Part shown: piece after piece, positions 25,974 through 34,391 of the stretch
How positions within the stretch are numbered: position 1 is the stretch's first letter
How the letters are laid out: each line of letters begins with the position of its first letter
Source: Paenibacillus sp. SYP-B4298
Lineage (GTDB): Bacteria; Bacillota; Bacilli; Paenibacillales; Paenibacillaceae
Direction: 5' to 3'
Assembly: GCF_027627475.1 (NCBI RefSeq)
Contig: NZ_CP115484.1
Span: 2,278,001-2,342,000, forward strand
DNA length: 64,000 nt
Position numbers and translations under genes: made by a program
Notes under the pieces: generated by a model
Database searches by the model: none
Seen by the model: the letters and a program-made list of their open reading frames with translations, nothing else
Told to the model about the DNA's origin: nothing

Positions 25974-28850
25974 TTACTTCTCCCTCCCGATTGATAATAT
26001 AATGGTCATCGTCACGCCTACGACAGCGAGATAGACGCCCAGATCGAATATTACAGCGGTCGCCAGCTCCGTATCCCCGAGCAGCGGCAAGTAGAAATGG
26101 CCAAAGGCATGACTGAGGAACGGAGCGCCCAGCAGGAACGAGCCCGCTCCGGTTAAGACGGCGATGAGCAGCCCCGCCGCCGTCAGGCGCGTAAAATCGA
26201 TCGGCAGCACCTGCTCGATGACATCCAGTCCGAAGGCAAGTGCCAGCAGCACGATAGCCGCCGAGGTCATCAGGCCCCCGATAAAGCCGCCTCCCGGACT
26301 GTTATGCCCCGCGAAGAACAGGTACAGAGAGAAGGCAACAATAATAAAAATGGCTACCTTGGAGACGGTCTTCAAGATAACATCATTGGATCGGTCAGGC
26401 AATCGAATATACCGCCCTGCTCCATTCCCGCTCTGTCCCACCGTGCCAGCGGCTCTCTGCTCGTCGAGTCTCAGCCGGATCATCGCGTAGATACCGAGCG
26501 AGGCAATGCCAAGCACCGTAATCTCCAGCATCGTATCAAAGCCGCGAAAATCGACCAAAATGACATTGACCATATTGCTCCCACCAGCGAGTCGGTAGCT
26601 CTCCGCAATGAAAAACTCCGAGATCGATGCGAAAGGACGCGCATCGCTCGCGCCGATCGCCAGCAAGGTCACGATTAGCCCTATCGCTCCTGCAATAAGC
26701 GCATTGGTGAATCTGAAGCTCCTTGTTGGCTTCTCCATGCTGCGCTTGGGCAGGTGATAGAAGCAGAGCAAGAATAAAGCCACGGACACGGTCTCAATGA
26801 TCATCTGTGTCAAGGCTAGATCAGGAGCGCGGTATAGCACGAACAGCAGTGTAACCAGGTATCCTACCCCGCCCGTTGCCAAGATAGAGGCAACACGGCC
26901 GCGAAGCAGCGGAATCGCCAGCGCAAGCAGGGCAAGGCCGATCGCAACGGCTGCTTCATAGACTGAGATCGGAGCCAGATCATCCATTTGCCATGGTACC
27001 CCGTAGGTAGCTAGCATTGTGATGCCAAGCGATGCAGCAATGAATAGGAAAATGTAGAGCAAGTACGCGCGCAGCGAGCCGGTCATATAGAGGCCGGTGA
27101 CCTTGCTTGAAGCGGAATGCAAGCGCTCCAGCCCCTTATCATACCCTCGGTTCAGATCGAGAAGCAGCGTCCACTCCTTATACTCAAGCCGCCTTCTCCG
27201 ATACAGCCAGACGATTGCCGAGCCTGCCGCAACTACACCAAGTGTCATCCACACCTCCGCGGTCAGGCCATGCCACAGTGACAGTTGCACCTCATATTGC
27301 TCGCCTGCCGCCAGCAGGTACGGATGAATCGCAGCCATCGCCGGTGCCACAAGCGATCCACCCAGCACATTCGGGAACAAGCCTGCCATGAGGGCGAGCA
27401 GACCGAGGATGACTGGGGCAGCCAGCATGCCGGCTGGCGCCTCGTGCGGCTGCGTCTCCAGCTTGTCCGGCTTCAGCTTCCCCCCGAAGGTGTTCACGAG
27501 CAGGAGCATGCTATAGGTGAAGGTGAACACACTGGCAACCCAAGCTATCGCCGGAATGAGCAGCCCCCACCCCTTCATGTTCCATAGCCCGAGCTGTTGA
27601 ATCTGCAGCACTGAGGTGAAGAACATCTCCTTGCTTATAAATCCACCCAGCGGAGGCAAGCCCGCCATAGATGCGGTCCCGAGCAGCGCCACCGTGAAGG
27701 TGACCGGCATGATCGTCATTAAGCCCCCTAGCTTGCGTATATCGCGTGTGCCGGTCTCATGATCGATGATACCGACGACCATGAACAGCGCTCCCTTGAA
27801 CAGCGCATGGTTCAACAGATGGAGCAGGCCGGCTGTCGTGGCCTTGGCGAAAAATAGCGCGGTCGCAGTATCTGCGAAGAAGGCCGAGGCTGATCCGAGG
27901 CCAAGCAGGCACATGACAAGTCCGAGCTGGCTGATGGTCGAGAAAGCGAGCATGGCCTTCAAGTCCTTCTGCTTGATCGCCTGATACGAGCCGTAGATGA
28001 GCGTGATCATCCCCGTTGTGGTGACGATCCAGAACCAGAGCGCCTCCGCGGCATAGATCGGGCTGAGACGGGCAACCAGATATAGCCCTGCCTTGACCAT
28101 CGTCGCCGAGTGGAGATAGGCACTCACTGGCGTTGGCGCCTCCATCGCGTCCGGCAGCCAGATATGGAACGGAAATTGGGCAGACTTGGTACATGCGCCG
28201 AGCAGCACGAGCACCAGCGAAGGCACAAACAAGGCATCCCCCTGCAGCGAGCCAAGCTGAGCGATGATCTCCCGGACGCTGAACGTCCCTGCCATCACAT
28301 ACAGCAGCACAAACCCGGCGAACATCGCCAGACCGCCAAATACCGTAATCAGCAGCGACTTCTGCGCTCCATAGCGGGATCGGTCGCGGTGATGCCAGAA
28401 GCCGATCAGCAGAAAGGAAGCGATACTCGTCAGCTCCCAAAATCCGTAGAGAATCATCAAATTATCAGACAGCACCACACCTAACATCGCACCCATAAAT
28501 AACAGCAAATACGAATAAAAGGAATGAACATCCTCCTTGGTGCGATCCATATAGAAGATAGAGTACAACGTAACCAGCGCGCCGATTCCGCTGATGAGCA
28601 GCGAAAACAGCAGTGACAGCCCATCAAGATAAACAGCAAACGAAATGTCGATGAAGGGCAGCCATGGTATAGAAGCTGTAGTCGGCACACTCTGAACCGA
28701 TGCTATTTGTGAACAAAAATAGACAAATAGCAACAGCGGTATTGGGAATACGAGCCAACCGGCATGAGGAAGTGTCCGCCATTTTCGCGTCAATAAGACA
28801 CAGGCCGAGCCCGCGAACGGCAGTAGAATAGATAAGTGCAGCAAAGACAA
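25974..28850 (-). CDS. mrpA: Na+/H+ antiporter subunit A fused to subunit B
   Basis: A protein of about 958 residues. The N-terminal part is MrpA, a NuoL-like antiporter core with about 20 membrane helices; conserved segments are MEAPTPVSAYLHSATMVKAG and LLHLLNHALFKGALFM. Near residue 650 comes the MrpA-specific C-terminal block. The last 130 residues are an MnhB domain (LYLFFAGHNSPGGGFIGGL), which in Bacillus is a separate MrpB. The fusion resembles the PhaAB arrangement of alphaproteobacteria. I chose TTG 28850 (MSLLHLSILLPF) because AAGAGGGGG lies six bases upstream and MrpA proteins usually begin with this LLHL sequence. An ATG 12 codons earlier has no ribosome binding site. The complex supports Na+ and alkali tolerance. 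Confidence 0.9.
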   Translation of the reverse strand: MSLLHLSILLPFAGSACVLLTRKWRTLPHAGWLVFPIPLLLFVYFCSQIASVQSVPTTASIPWLPFIDISFAVYLDGLSLLFSLLISGIGALVTLYSIFYMDRTKEDVHSFYSYLLLFMGAMLGVVLSDNLMILYGFWELTSIASFLLIGFWHHRDRSRYGAQKSLLITVFGGLAMFAGFVLLYVMAGTFSVREIIAQLGSLQGDALFVPSLVLVLLGACTKSAQFPFHIWLPDAMEAPTPVSAYLHSATMVKAGLYLVARLSPIYAAEALWFWIVTTTGMITLIYGSYQAIKQKDLKAMLAFSTISQLGLVMCLLGLGSASAFFADTATALFFAKATTAGLLHLLNHALFKGALFMVVGIIDHETGTRDIRKLGGLMTIMPVTFTVALLGTASMAGLPPLGGFISKEMFFTSVLQIQQLGLWNMKGWGLLIPAIAWVASVFTFTYSMLLLVNTFGGKLKPDKLETQPHEAPAGMLAAPVILGLLALMAGLFPNVLGGSLVAPAMAAIHPYLLAAGEQYEVQLSLWHGLTAEVWMTLGVVAAGSAIVWLYRRRRLEYKEWTLLLDLNRGYDKGLERLHSASSKVTGLYMTGSLRAYLLYIFLFIAASLGITMLATYGVPWQMDDLAPISVYEAAVAIGLALLALAIPLLRGRVASILATGGVGYLVTLLFVLYRAPDLALTQMIIETVSVALFLLCFYHLPKRSMEKPTRSFRFTNALIAGAIGLIVTLLAIGASDARPFASISEFFIAESYRLAGGSNMVNVILVDFRGFDTMLEITVLGIASLGIYAMIRLRLDEQRAAGTVGQSGNGAGRYIRLPDRSNDVILKTVSKVAIFIIVAFSLYLFFAGHNSPGGGFIGGLMTSAAIVLLALAFGLDVIEQVLPIDFTRLTAAGLLIAVLTGAGSFLLGAPFLSHAFGHFYLPLLGDTELATAVIFDLGVYLAVVGVTMTIILSIGREK

Positions 28851-28913
28851 GTCCAATCCCCCTCTTGGATAAGTAATATTATCCATTATTGTTGATTAAA
28901 GGTATAAAAATAC

Positions 28914-28942
28914 ACAAAAAGAGCCCGCTTGTGGCAGGCTCC
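28914..28942 (-). terminator. terminator hairpin upstream of mrpA
   Basis: On the minus strand GAGCCTGC-CACAA-GCGGGCTC is followed by TTTTTG. It lies about 65 bases upstream of the mrpA start, so it either ends a short upstream transcript or acts as an attenuator in the mrp leader. No intact gene ends just before it; an open minus-strand frame of 43 codons without a start codon stops at 28979. Confidence 0.55.
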
Positions 28943-29109
28943 TCCATGAATTACGTATTGAATTTTGATCAAGTTGGATCAAGCTTGTTCAAATGTACTA
29001 AAACCATCCTTATCAGTATAACGAGTCGCGCGCAGCTTGTAAAGAGCAGAAAGGTATAGTCCTCGACCAAACGTGGCATCCTTGTAGTAAGCATTAGGAG
29101 GGATTTTCT

Positions 29110-29337
29110 ATGCCAGACCACCAACTCATCAGCAGTCTGTTATTTTTGGTAGGGATTTACGCAGGAGGGGGCCATGTTGAACCCCGTCAGTCGCAAGTTA
29201 TAACTGATGGCTTCTCCAACCCGGGCATCTATAGCGAGCCCCAGCAGTTGGCTGCACAACCCCGGAAGGAGACGGAGCCTGACAGACGACCATTCGCGCC
29301 AAGAGAATATGTGCGAATCATTAAGCCGCCACGCTAA
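29110..29337 (+). CDS. small hypothetical protein
   Basis: A 75-codon frame with a good ribosome binding site, AGGAGGG seven bases before ATG 29110. The N-terminus has one short hydrophobic stretch (LISSLLFLVGIYAGGG), and the rest is polar and proline-rich, ending YVRIIKPPR. I recognise no family. It lies between the mrp operon and the c-di-AMP riboswitch, reading the same way as the riboswitch. No convincing promoter was found. It could be a small exported or membrane-attached peptide, or a chance frame. Confidence 0.4.
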   Translation: MPDHQLISSLLFLVGIYAGGGHVEPRQSQVITDGFSNPGIYSEPQQLAAQPRKETEPDRRPFAPREYVRIIKPPR

Positions 29338-29464
29338 CGGTCATCCGACCAGCCTTGTTCTCCAATAAGGAAGATAAAACGAGCTTGAGGCAGAAAACAT
29401 AAATGCAGATCAATTAAGTTCACTTACATCGCCTTTTTCGGGCCAATACTGCCCTTTCAGGAGA

Positions 29465-29493
29465 TTTACTTTTTCACGCAAGTGGCGTAATAT
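29465..29493 (+). promoter_or_regulatory. probable promoter of the riboswitch transcript
   Basis: TTTACT (29465-29470) and TAATAT (29488-29493) are 17 bases apart, each four of six to the sigma-A consensus. They lie just upstream of the riboswitch aptamer, so transcription would begin near 29500. Confidence 0.45.
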
Positions 29494-29514
29494 AAGTGGC
29501 GACACGTCAAGGCA

Positions 29515-29670
29515 TATATGACGCTTAATCTTCCTTCAGGGAGAGCGGGGGAACCAACGAAGCTTAGTGCTTCAGGGGTGAATCTATTCGCTTGGTCTCA
29601 AGAATAGACGGGCACTCTCATGCCCGAATCCGACAGCTAACCTCGTAAGCGGATGAGAGAGATGATCTTC
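29515..29670 (+). ncRNA. ydaO/yuaA-type c-di-AMP riboswitch
   Basis: The conserved ydaO core is easy to read in order: GCGGGGGAACC (29545-29555), then AGGGGTGAATC (29574-29584), then GGGCACTCTCATGCCCGAATC and the invariant CCGACAGCTAACCTCGTAAGC (about 29610-29650). Aptamers of this class bind cyclic di-AMP, and in Bacillus c-di-AMP turns off K+ uptake and other osmotic genes by promoting termination. The boundaries are estimates, since the closing P1 helix was not resolved by eye. It precedes the KdpD-like universal stress gene at 29773. Confidence 0.9.
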
Positions 29671-29724
29671 CGGTTTTTTGCGATGCTGCAAGCCGGGAGC
29701 AGTTCTCTGCTCTCAGGCTTTTTT
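29671..29724 (+). terminator. riboswitch expression platform with terminator
   Basis: AGCC-GG-GAGCAG-TTCT-CTGCTC-TCA-GGCT (29691-29720) is followed by a T-run (29719-29724). An alternative pairing upstream, CCGG-TTTT-TTGC with GCAA-G-CCGG (about 29670-29695), uses the same bases as the terminator's left arm and would act as antiterminator. This fits ligand-controlled transcription termination. Confidence 0.7.
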
Positions 29725-29772
29725 GCGTTGCCTGGCGAAGATTATAATTGATTGGCAGGAGATCAAAACGAG

Positions 29773-30231
29773 ATGACAAACGAAAAAATTATGGTGTGTG
29801 TGCATTGCCATTCCAACGGGCATCAATTAATTGAACGCGGCCACGAGCTGTCCGAGCTGCTGCAGAGCAAGCCGCTGCATGTGCTGAGTATCGTGGATGC
29901 TGCATATGATGAGCTGCATGCGGACAAACAATATTATTTGGAGCAATGGAAGAACAAATGCGAGGAGCTGGGCGCGGAGCTCACCGTTATTACGAAGCCA
30001 AACGCCAAGGCATGTGAGCTGGTTGCCTCTACAGCCAAAAATCTCGGTATTACCCAACTGGTCATCGGGCAACCCGTCCAGTCCCGCTGGCAGATGCTGA
30101 CCCGAAGCTCATTCGTTCAGGAGCTGCTTCGCTGTGTTGAAGATGTGGATCTGCACATCGTCTCTTCAGAGCGAGTACAGGAGGCGGCTCATTATTCAGG
30201 CGCGCTGCGTCAGCATAATGGCATTTCTTAG
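29773..30231 (+). CDS. orphan KdpD-like universal stress domain protein
   Basis: A 152-residue protein with the universal stress (USP/UspA) fold as found in the cytoplasmic input region of the sensor kinase KdpD. The beta-strand start KIMVCVHCHSNGHQLIERG, the LVIGQPVQSRWQML loop and the DLHIVSSE end are typical. In S. aureus this part of KdpD binds c-di-AMP. Here it is free-standing, with no kinase, no kdpE and no kdpFABC nearby, and lies behind a c-di-AMP riboswitch. The start is ATG 29773 with AGGAG about 11 bases upstream; a TTG seven codons earlier lies over that site. The partner is unknown. Confidence 0.8.
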   Translation: MTNEKIMVCVHCHSNGHQLIERGHELSELLQSKPLHVLSIVDAAYDELHADKQYYLEQWKNKCEELGAELTVITKPNAKACELVASTAKNLGITQLVIGQPVQSRWQMLTRSSFVQELLRCVEDVDLHIVSSERVQEAAHYSGALRQHNGIS

Positions 30232-30276
30232 TGCTCCAACAGGAGATACAAAATTTAGCTTTATTTCATAATGAAC

Positions 30277-30311
30277 AGGAGCAGCCGCTCATCCAGCTTC
30301 CGGCTGCTCCT
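30277..30311. terminator. bidirectional hairpin between convergent genes
   Basis: AGGAGCAGCCG (30277-30287) pairs perfectly with CGGCTGCTCCT (30301-30311). It separates the universal stress gene (plus) from the lipoprotein gene (minus). Neither side has a strong T-run. Confidence 0.6.
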
Positions 30312-30335
30312 GGACTTTCCTCATGACATTTCCCT

Positions 30336-31292
30336 TTATACTGGTGACATATATCGTCCAGAGCTGAGCTCAAGCTCGGTGATCTGACCGGCGCGCTGAG
30401 ACAGGAATTTTACGATCTGGCCTTCCGAACCCCACCATTCAATTCCGAGCACCATTCCTTCGGCTGTGCGTGCTGCCAGCAGCACAGAGAACATGTCAGG
30501 CGTGACCTCCCCACCGTCGTCCACTCTCCATGTGCTGTTCTCATCATATGTGGCCGGGTAATCCATGAACATTAACTGTCCATTCGTTTCTATAGCCAAG
30601 CTAGCCAGCATGCTGTCCTGTTCGCGTTCGAATTGAATCAGATACAAGGATTGGCCTTCATCAATGGTGGCCAGCTTCCATGCCTGCTGCACCTTGCGTG
30701 ACTTGGCAGCTTCGATCTGCTGCACCTTCTCCTGCTCTGCCGCCTGATCGGTCAATGGCTGTACGTTCAACACAGCAGATTGGGGCAATGCCTTTCCGTC
30801 CAGCAGCAGGTACGTAGCATTGGGCAAAGCCTCCCCGTCCTCCACTTCAAACAATTCCCCCGCCCGATGCTTGAGATTATTGGCCGTTTGTCGACCATCA
30901 TCTTGATCATCCCTCTGCTGAGTACCGACGTGCTTGACGGATAGACGCTGTCCTCCCTCACCGATGGCCAACGTAATGGTGGCCGGGTTGACCGCCTCCA
31001 TCGTAGGGTCCGGCTCTACGAGCAGCAATCGTCCTGTCTCGTCCGCGTAGCCGAATGAAGCTACCTGTTGCAGCTCTTCCTCCGATAGGACGTCATCCTC
31101 CTGCTCTAATTCATCTGACGATGCGGTATCGGGCTCCGTTAAACCGCCGCCTTCTGCTGATGTTGAGGGCGTACCCTGCTCATTGACAATTGGCGCCGTG
31201 CCTCCCGCATTGTCAATGGATTCGGTCTTTGGCTCGTTTGTGCAGCCTGCAAGGACAAGCGTCAATAGACATACGAGAAGCCATTTCTTCAT
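30336..31292 (-). CDS. hypothetical lipoprotein
   Basis: A 318-residue predicted lipoprotein: MKKWLLVCLLTLVLAGC gives a type II signal peptide with the lipid-bearing cysteine at residue 17. A Ser/Thr/Glu-rich acidic linker (about 20-75) follows, and then a folded domain rich in beta strands with no family I recognise. The start ATG 31292 has AGGAG eight bases upstream; a longer frame has no ribosome binding site. It is probably anchored to the outer face of the membrane. It stands alone between a convergent stress gene and a 326-base gap. Confidence 0.75.
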   Translation of the reverse strand: MKKWLLVCLLTLVLAGCTNEPKTESIDNAGGTAPIVNEQGTPSTSAEGGGLTEPDTASSDELEQEDDVLSEEELQQVASFGYADETGRLLLVEPDPTMEAVNPATITLAIGEGGQRLSVKHVGTQQRDDQDDGRQTANNLKHRAGELFEVEDGEALPNATYLLLDGKALPQSAVLNVQPLTDQAAEQEKVQQIEAAKSRKVQQAWKLATIDEGQSLYLIQFEREQDSMLASLAIETNGQLMFMDYPATYDENSTWRVDDGGEVTPDMFSVLLAARTAEGMVLGIEWWGSEGQIVKFLSQRAGQITELELSSGRYMSPV

Positions 31293-31618
31293 CAATACAT
31301 CTCCTATCGTAATTAAATATATGTACCAACTTGGCAGTATCATAATTGACTGCCCTTAAGTTCTATTCATGTAGACGAACGGGGAGGCTGCGAGGTTTCC
31401 GCCAAGCATAAACTTGTTGACAGGACAAACAGCGCACACGAGCATCAAAGAAATATGCTTCCTTGTTGCCGTCTGCGCTTGATTCGCTGACCCACTGACT
31501 CGATGCCCGTAAAGGCAAAAATACCTGTAGTCGAAGTAAGCTTTAATGCCTCCGTCATGCCACTCTGATCATCATATTCTTTTGGTGTGCCACAAGCCTG
31601 CCTGTCCGTTGTAATTGT
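31293..31618. other. intergenic gap
   Basis: This 326-base stretch lies upstream of the lipoprotein and downstream of the helicase gene, both on the minus strand. I see no RNA element or clear terminator. A minus-strand frame from TTG 31518 to 31363 (51 codons, with one CxxC pair) has no ribosome binding site and I do not call it a gene. Confidence 0.5.
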
Positions 31619-33532
31619 CTACATAAATCTCGCGATTAGTTCTTTCAACCTTTCTTCAGCGCAGCCATCGCCAAAGATCGTTATGGTTCCTGTGTCCGAC
31701 TGTGTACGGATCAGTCTTCCCATCCCCTGCTTGAGCCTTAATGACATATATGGAAAATCCACCTGTTCAAACGGATCGTCCGCTTCTTGCCGAAGTGCGG
31801 CAAATACAGCATCATGGGGCGGGAATGGCAGCGACCAGATCATGACATGCGACAAGGACGGCCCTGGAATATCCAGCCCCTCCCAGAGGGTGACGGCACA
31901 TAATACACTCTGTTCATCCTGCTGGAATTCATGAATAAGATGGCTGATCTCGGCTGTCCCTTCAAACCATATGTTCCGTGCGGTGGGCAGCGGCGAATCG
32001 CGAAGCGCCTGTCTGAACTGCCCCAGCTCCTCAAAAGACGGGAACAAGAGCAAGGCTCCGCCTCCATCCTCCGCTTCCAGCCGCTGATACACCTTATCCA
32101 GCTTATGCTCCAGGGATGCTTGCTGAACAAGCTCAATCTGCACCTGTTCCTTATAGTTGTAAGGAGAGGATACCGAAAATGAAAGATAATTGGATACACC
32201 AAGTCCTTGGGCAATATAGTCAAATGAGCCGTTCACCGACATGGTCGCTGAGGAGAACACAATCGGCATCGGCTTGGCAAACACCTTCTCATGCAACACC
32301 TCTTTGACCAGCTTGGGCATAATGACCAGTGTCAGCCCATCCTCGCCATCCGTCAGCCACACAATCAACTGTTCCGGCCGCTGGAACAAGGACAGCGCAA
32401 CCCCGATCATCTCCATATGCTCTTCAACAATCTTCAGTTGATAGCCATCCAACGAGAACAAGCCGCTCTCAAGCGCCACTTCCTCCTCAATCTGCGCAAT
32501 CCGTTCTCTGAATTCGGCAACGGCTCGCAGCAAGCGCTCATGGAGCAATACCTCCCGCCGATCAGAGCCGGGAACAATGCGGCTATACTGACCCAGCAAG
32601 TCAAATAGCGCTTCGCTGCATGTAATCGAGTCCTCTATAGCCTGGGCAAGCTGCTCCCGTACCTCGCCTTCGAGCAGCCTTACAATAATCTGTTCATACA
32701 CCTGGTGCTTGAGTTTATACGTCAACGCTTTCTGAGAAGCCGTCTCCAGCAGATGCCCCTCGTCAAACACAACAGCGCTGTGCTCGGGCAATAACGGCAG
32801 TTGTCCTTCTCGCTTGCGGCTGTCATAGGTCCATACATGCTCCATATAGAAATCATGCGAGCAAATAATGAGATCCGTTGCCTTGCGATAGTGGTCGCGG
32901 GAGATGCTCTGCCCGCATCGATGGCGCTGGGGACAGATGAGGCAATCCTGGAAGATGTCCCATGAAATTCGGCTCCACTCCTGGTCATCCAGCTCCGGGT
33001 ATTGCTGCCTGCTGCCATACGGAGTGAAGGTCTGCAAAGCAGCCGGCTTGTGAACGAAGTCAGGAAGACCGGTATAGATGGGAAGATAACGTCCTGCGGC
33101 AGCATCCTCTCCCTGGAGCTGCGCATCCAACTTGTTCAAGCACACATATTGGTGGGGGGACTTGGCGAGCCGGGCATCCACCTGCAATTCAAGATAGCGG
33201 GCCAGCTTGGCAATGTCTCCCTCCGGCTTCACCAACTGCTCAATTAGCGATTCATCCGCGCAGGCAATAACCGCTGGCTTCCCAGTATATCTGGCGTAGA
33301 GCACAGCATATAGCAAATAGACCAATGTCTTTCCCGTCCCGACACCCGCCTCGGCAAATATCGTCTGTTTGTTGCTGAAGGCCTGCTCTAGTTGAAATGC
33401 CATATAGATTTGCTCGTCACGAATATCAAAGCCCGCCTCAGGCAATCGTTCATAAAATACATCTGCAATCCAGTCGCTTGCTTGCTGGACAAACGGCTGA
33501 CTTGGATCATAAGAGAAAGGGTAGTTGTTCAA
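31619..33532 (-). CDS. DinG/Rad3-type ATP-dependent DNA helicase
   Basis: A 637-residue superfamily 2 helicase of the XPD/DinG type. Walker A is AEAGVGTGKT near residue 60, and motif II is VFDEGHLLE (DEGH rather than DEAH). Four cysteines between them (YVCLNK, DCLICP, HRCGQ) match the iron-sulfur cluster domain of these helicases. C-terminal motifs include FSSATM, LWEGLDIPG and GMGRLIRTQSD. The 3'-5' exonuclease domain found at the N-terminus of B. subtilis DinG is missing, so it is closer to E. coli DinG/YoaA. It would unwind DNA or R-loop structures during repair. The start is TTG 33532 with GGAGG ten bases upstream. Monocistronic. Confidence 0.88.
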   Translation of the reverse strand: MNNYPFSYDPSQPFVQQASDWIADVFYERLPEAGFDIRDEQIYMAFQLEQAFSNKQTIFAEAGVGTGKTLVYLLYAVLYARYTGKPAVIACADESLIEQLVKPEGDIAKLARYLELQVDARLAKSPHQYVCLNKLDAQLQGEDAAAGRYLPIYTGLPDFVHKPAALQTFTPYGSRQQYPELDDQEWSRISWDIFQDCLICPQRHRCGQSISRDHYRKATDLIICSHDFYMEHVWTYDSRKREGQLPLLPEHSAVVFDEGHLLETASQKALTYKLKHQVYEQIIVRLLEGEVREQLAQAIEDSITCSEALFDLLGQYSRIVPGSDRREVLLHERLLRAVAEFRERIAQIEEEVALESGLFSLDGYQLKIVEEHMEMIGVALSLFQRPEQLIVWLTDGEDGLTLVIMPKLVKEVLHEKVFAKPMPIVFSSATMSVNGSFDYIAQGLGVSNYLSFSVSSPYNYKEQVQIELVQQASLEHKLDKVYQRLEAEDGGGALLLFPSFEELGQFRQALRDSPLPTARNIWFEGTAEISHLIHEFQQDEQSVLCAVTLWEGLDIPGPSLSHVMIWSLPFPPHDAVFAALRQEADDPFEQVDFPYMSLRLKQGMGRLIRTQSDTGTITIFGDGCAEERLKELIARFM

Positions 33533-33649
33533 TCTGGCTGTGCCTCCAAGCTTTTATACGTCATTCCTGTCCATTATACAGCACAGCAACTCTCTTGTCT
33601 CTGGTGGAGGAGGGCTTCCCTCATCAGCTATTGAATCCCCGCGCAAAAA

Positions 33650-33703
33650 AGCCGAGTACGGATCACAAGAAAATTCTGCTCCGCTTGTGATCCGTACTCG
33701 GCT
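33650..33703 (-). terminator. strong terminator after the DinB-family gene
   Basis: A 20-bp perfect stem (33650-33669 with 33684-33703) around a 14-base loop, followed on the minus strand by six T. It terminates the DinB-family gene before the helicase gene. Confidence 0.9.
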
Positions 33704-33745
33704 GCTTGGGACGGCGCTGTCGCGCCGATTATTTGAAGAAGGACA

Positions 33746-34207
33746 CTACAATGAATTCATCTCACGCACAAATTGAATATAGTCGGTGGTGACAACCGAC
33801 AGACCCTCCCTGCTGAGCAGAGCCATCACTTGCCCTCGATGATAGCTGCCATGAAGCGCAACATGAGTTAATATATCCCCGACCTTCGTAACAAACGGCT
33901 CGCCTTTCGTATTCGTGTAAGAGCAGTCCGCTCCCAGATTTATAAGATCCAGCTTCTCGAGATAGCTGACATAGCCCACACGATTGCATTCAAGCAGACT
34001 GGAGCATTCCTCGAGCGACAGCTCAGGCCATAACTCCACCCCATCTTGCTTCTCCCCTTGAAGGCGAGCCAGCCAGATCTGCTCGGCGCTAAGTAGATGT
34101 GCAAACAGCTTGAGCGCCTGATCTGCGCCAGGCGCAGCACGCAGCGCTTCCAACACACGACGATCCGCCCATTCCAGATGGTGAAACATACGTAGAACCT
34201 GTTCCAT
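33746..34207 (-). CDS. DinB-family protein
   Basis: A 153-residue four-helix-bundle protein of the DinB/YfiT superfamily. The three metal-binding histidines are visible: one in FHHLEWAD near the N-terminus and two in HVALHGSYHRGQ near residue 125. Family members are often damage-inducible or act as thiol transferases using bacillithiol, but the function of this one is unknown. ATG 34207 has AGGGGG nine bases upstream; the longer frame begins without one. It is followed by an excellent terminator, so it is a single gene. Confidence 0.85.
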   Translation of the reverse strand: MEQVLRMFHHLEWADRRVLEALRAAPGADQALKLFAHLLSAEQIWLARLQGEKQDGVELWPELSLEECSSLLECNRVGYVSYLEKLDLINLGADCSYTNTKGEPFVTKVGDILTHVALHGSYHRGQVMALLSREGLSVVTTDYIQFVREMNSL

Positions 34208-34391
34208 GGTCTGTATCCCCCTATCTGTTACACTCCCCGCTACTTTGTATTCCGCTTCCTGACAACTTCTGGAGCAAGACATACGGCTTAGCTATGGGAT
34301 ACCTGTTATTATACGCCTGGACGTTCACAATGTCAGCCATCAAATTGAACTCCATCTGTATTGAATGCTGCCGCTCTCACTGCCGCCAAGC

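Noticed and set aside
31363-31518. 51-codon minus-strand frame with a CxxC pair
   Set aside because: It needs a TTG start with no ribosome binding site and has only one cysteine pair; no family was recognised.
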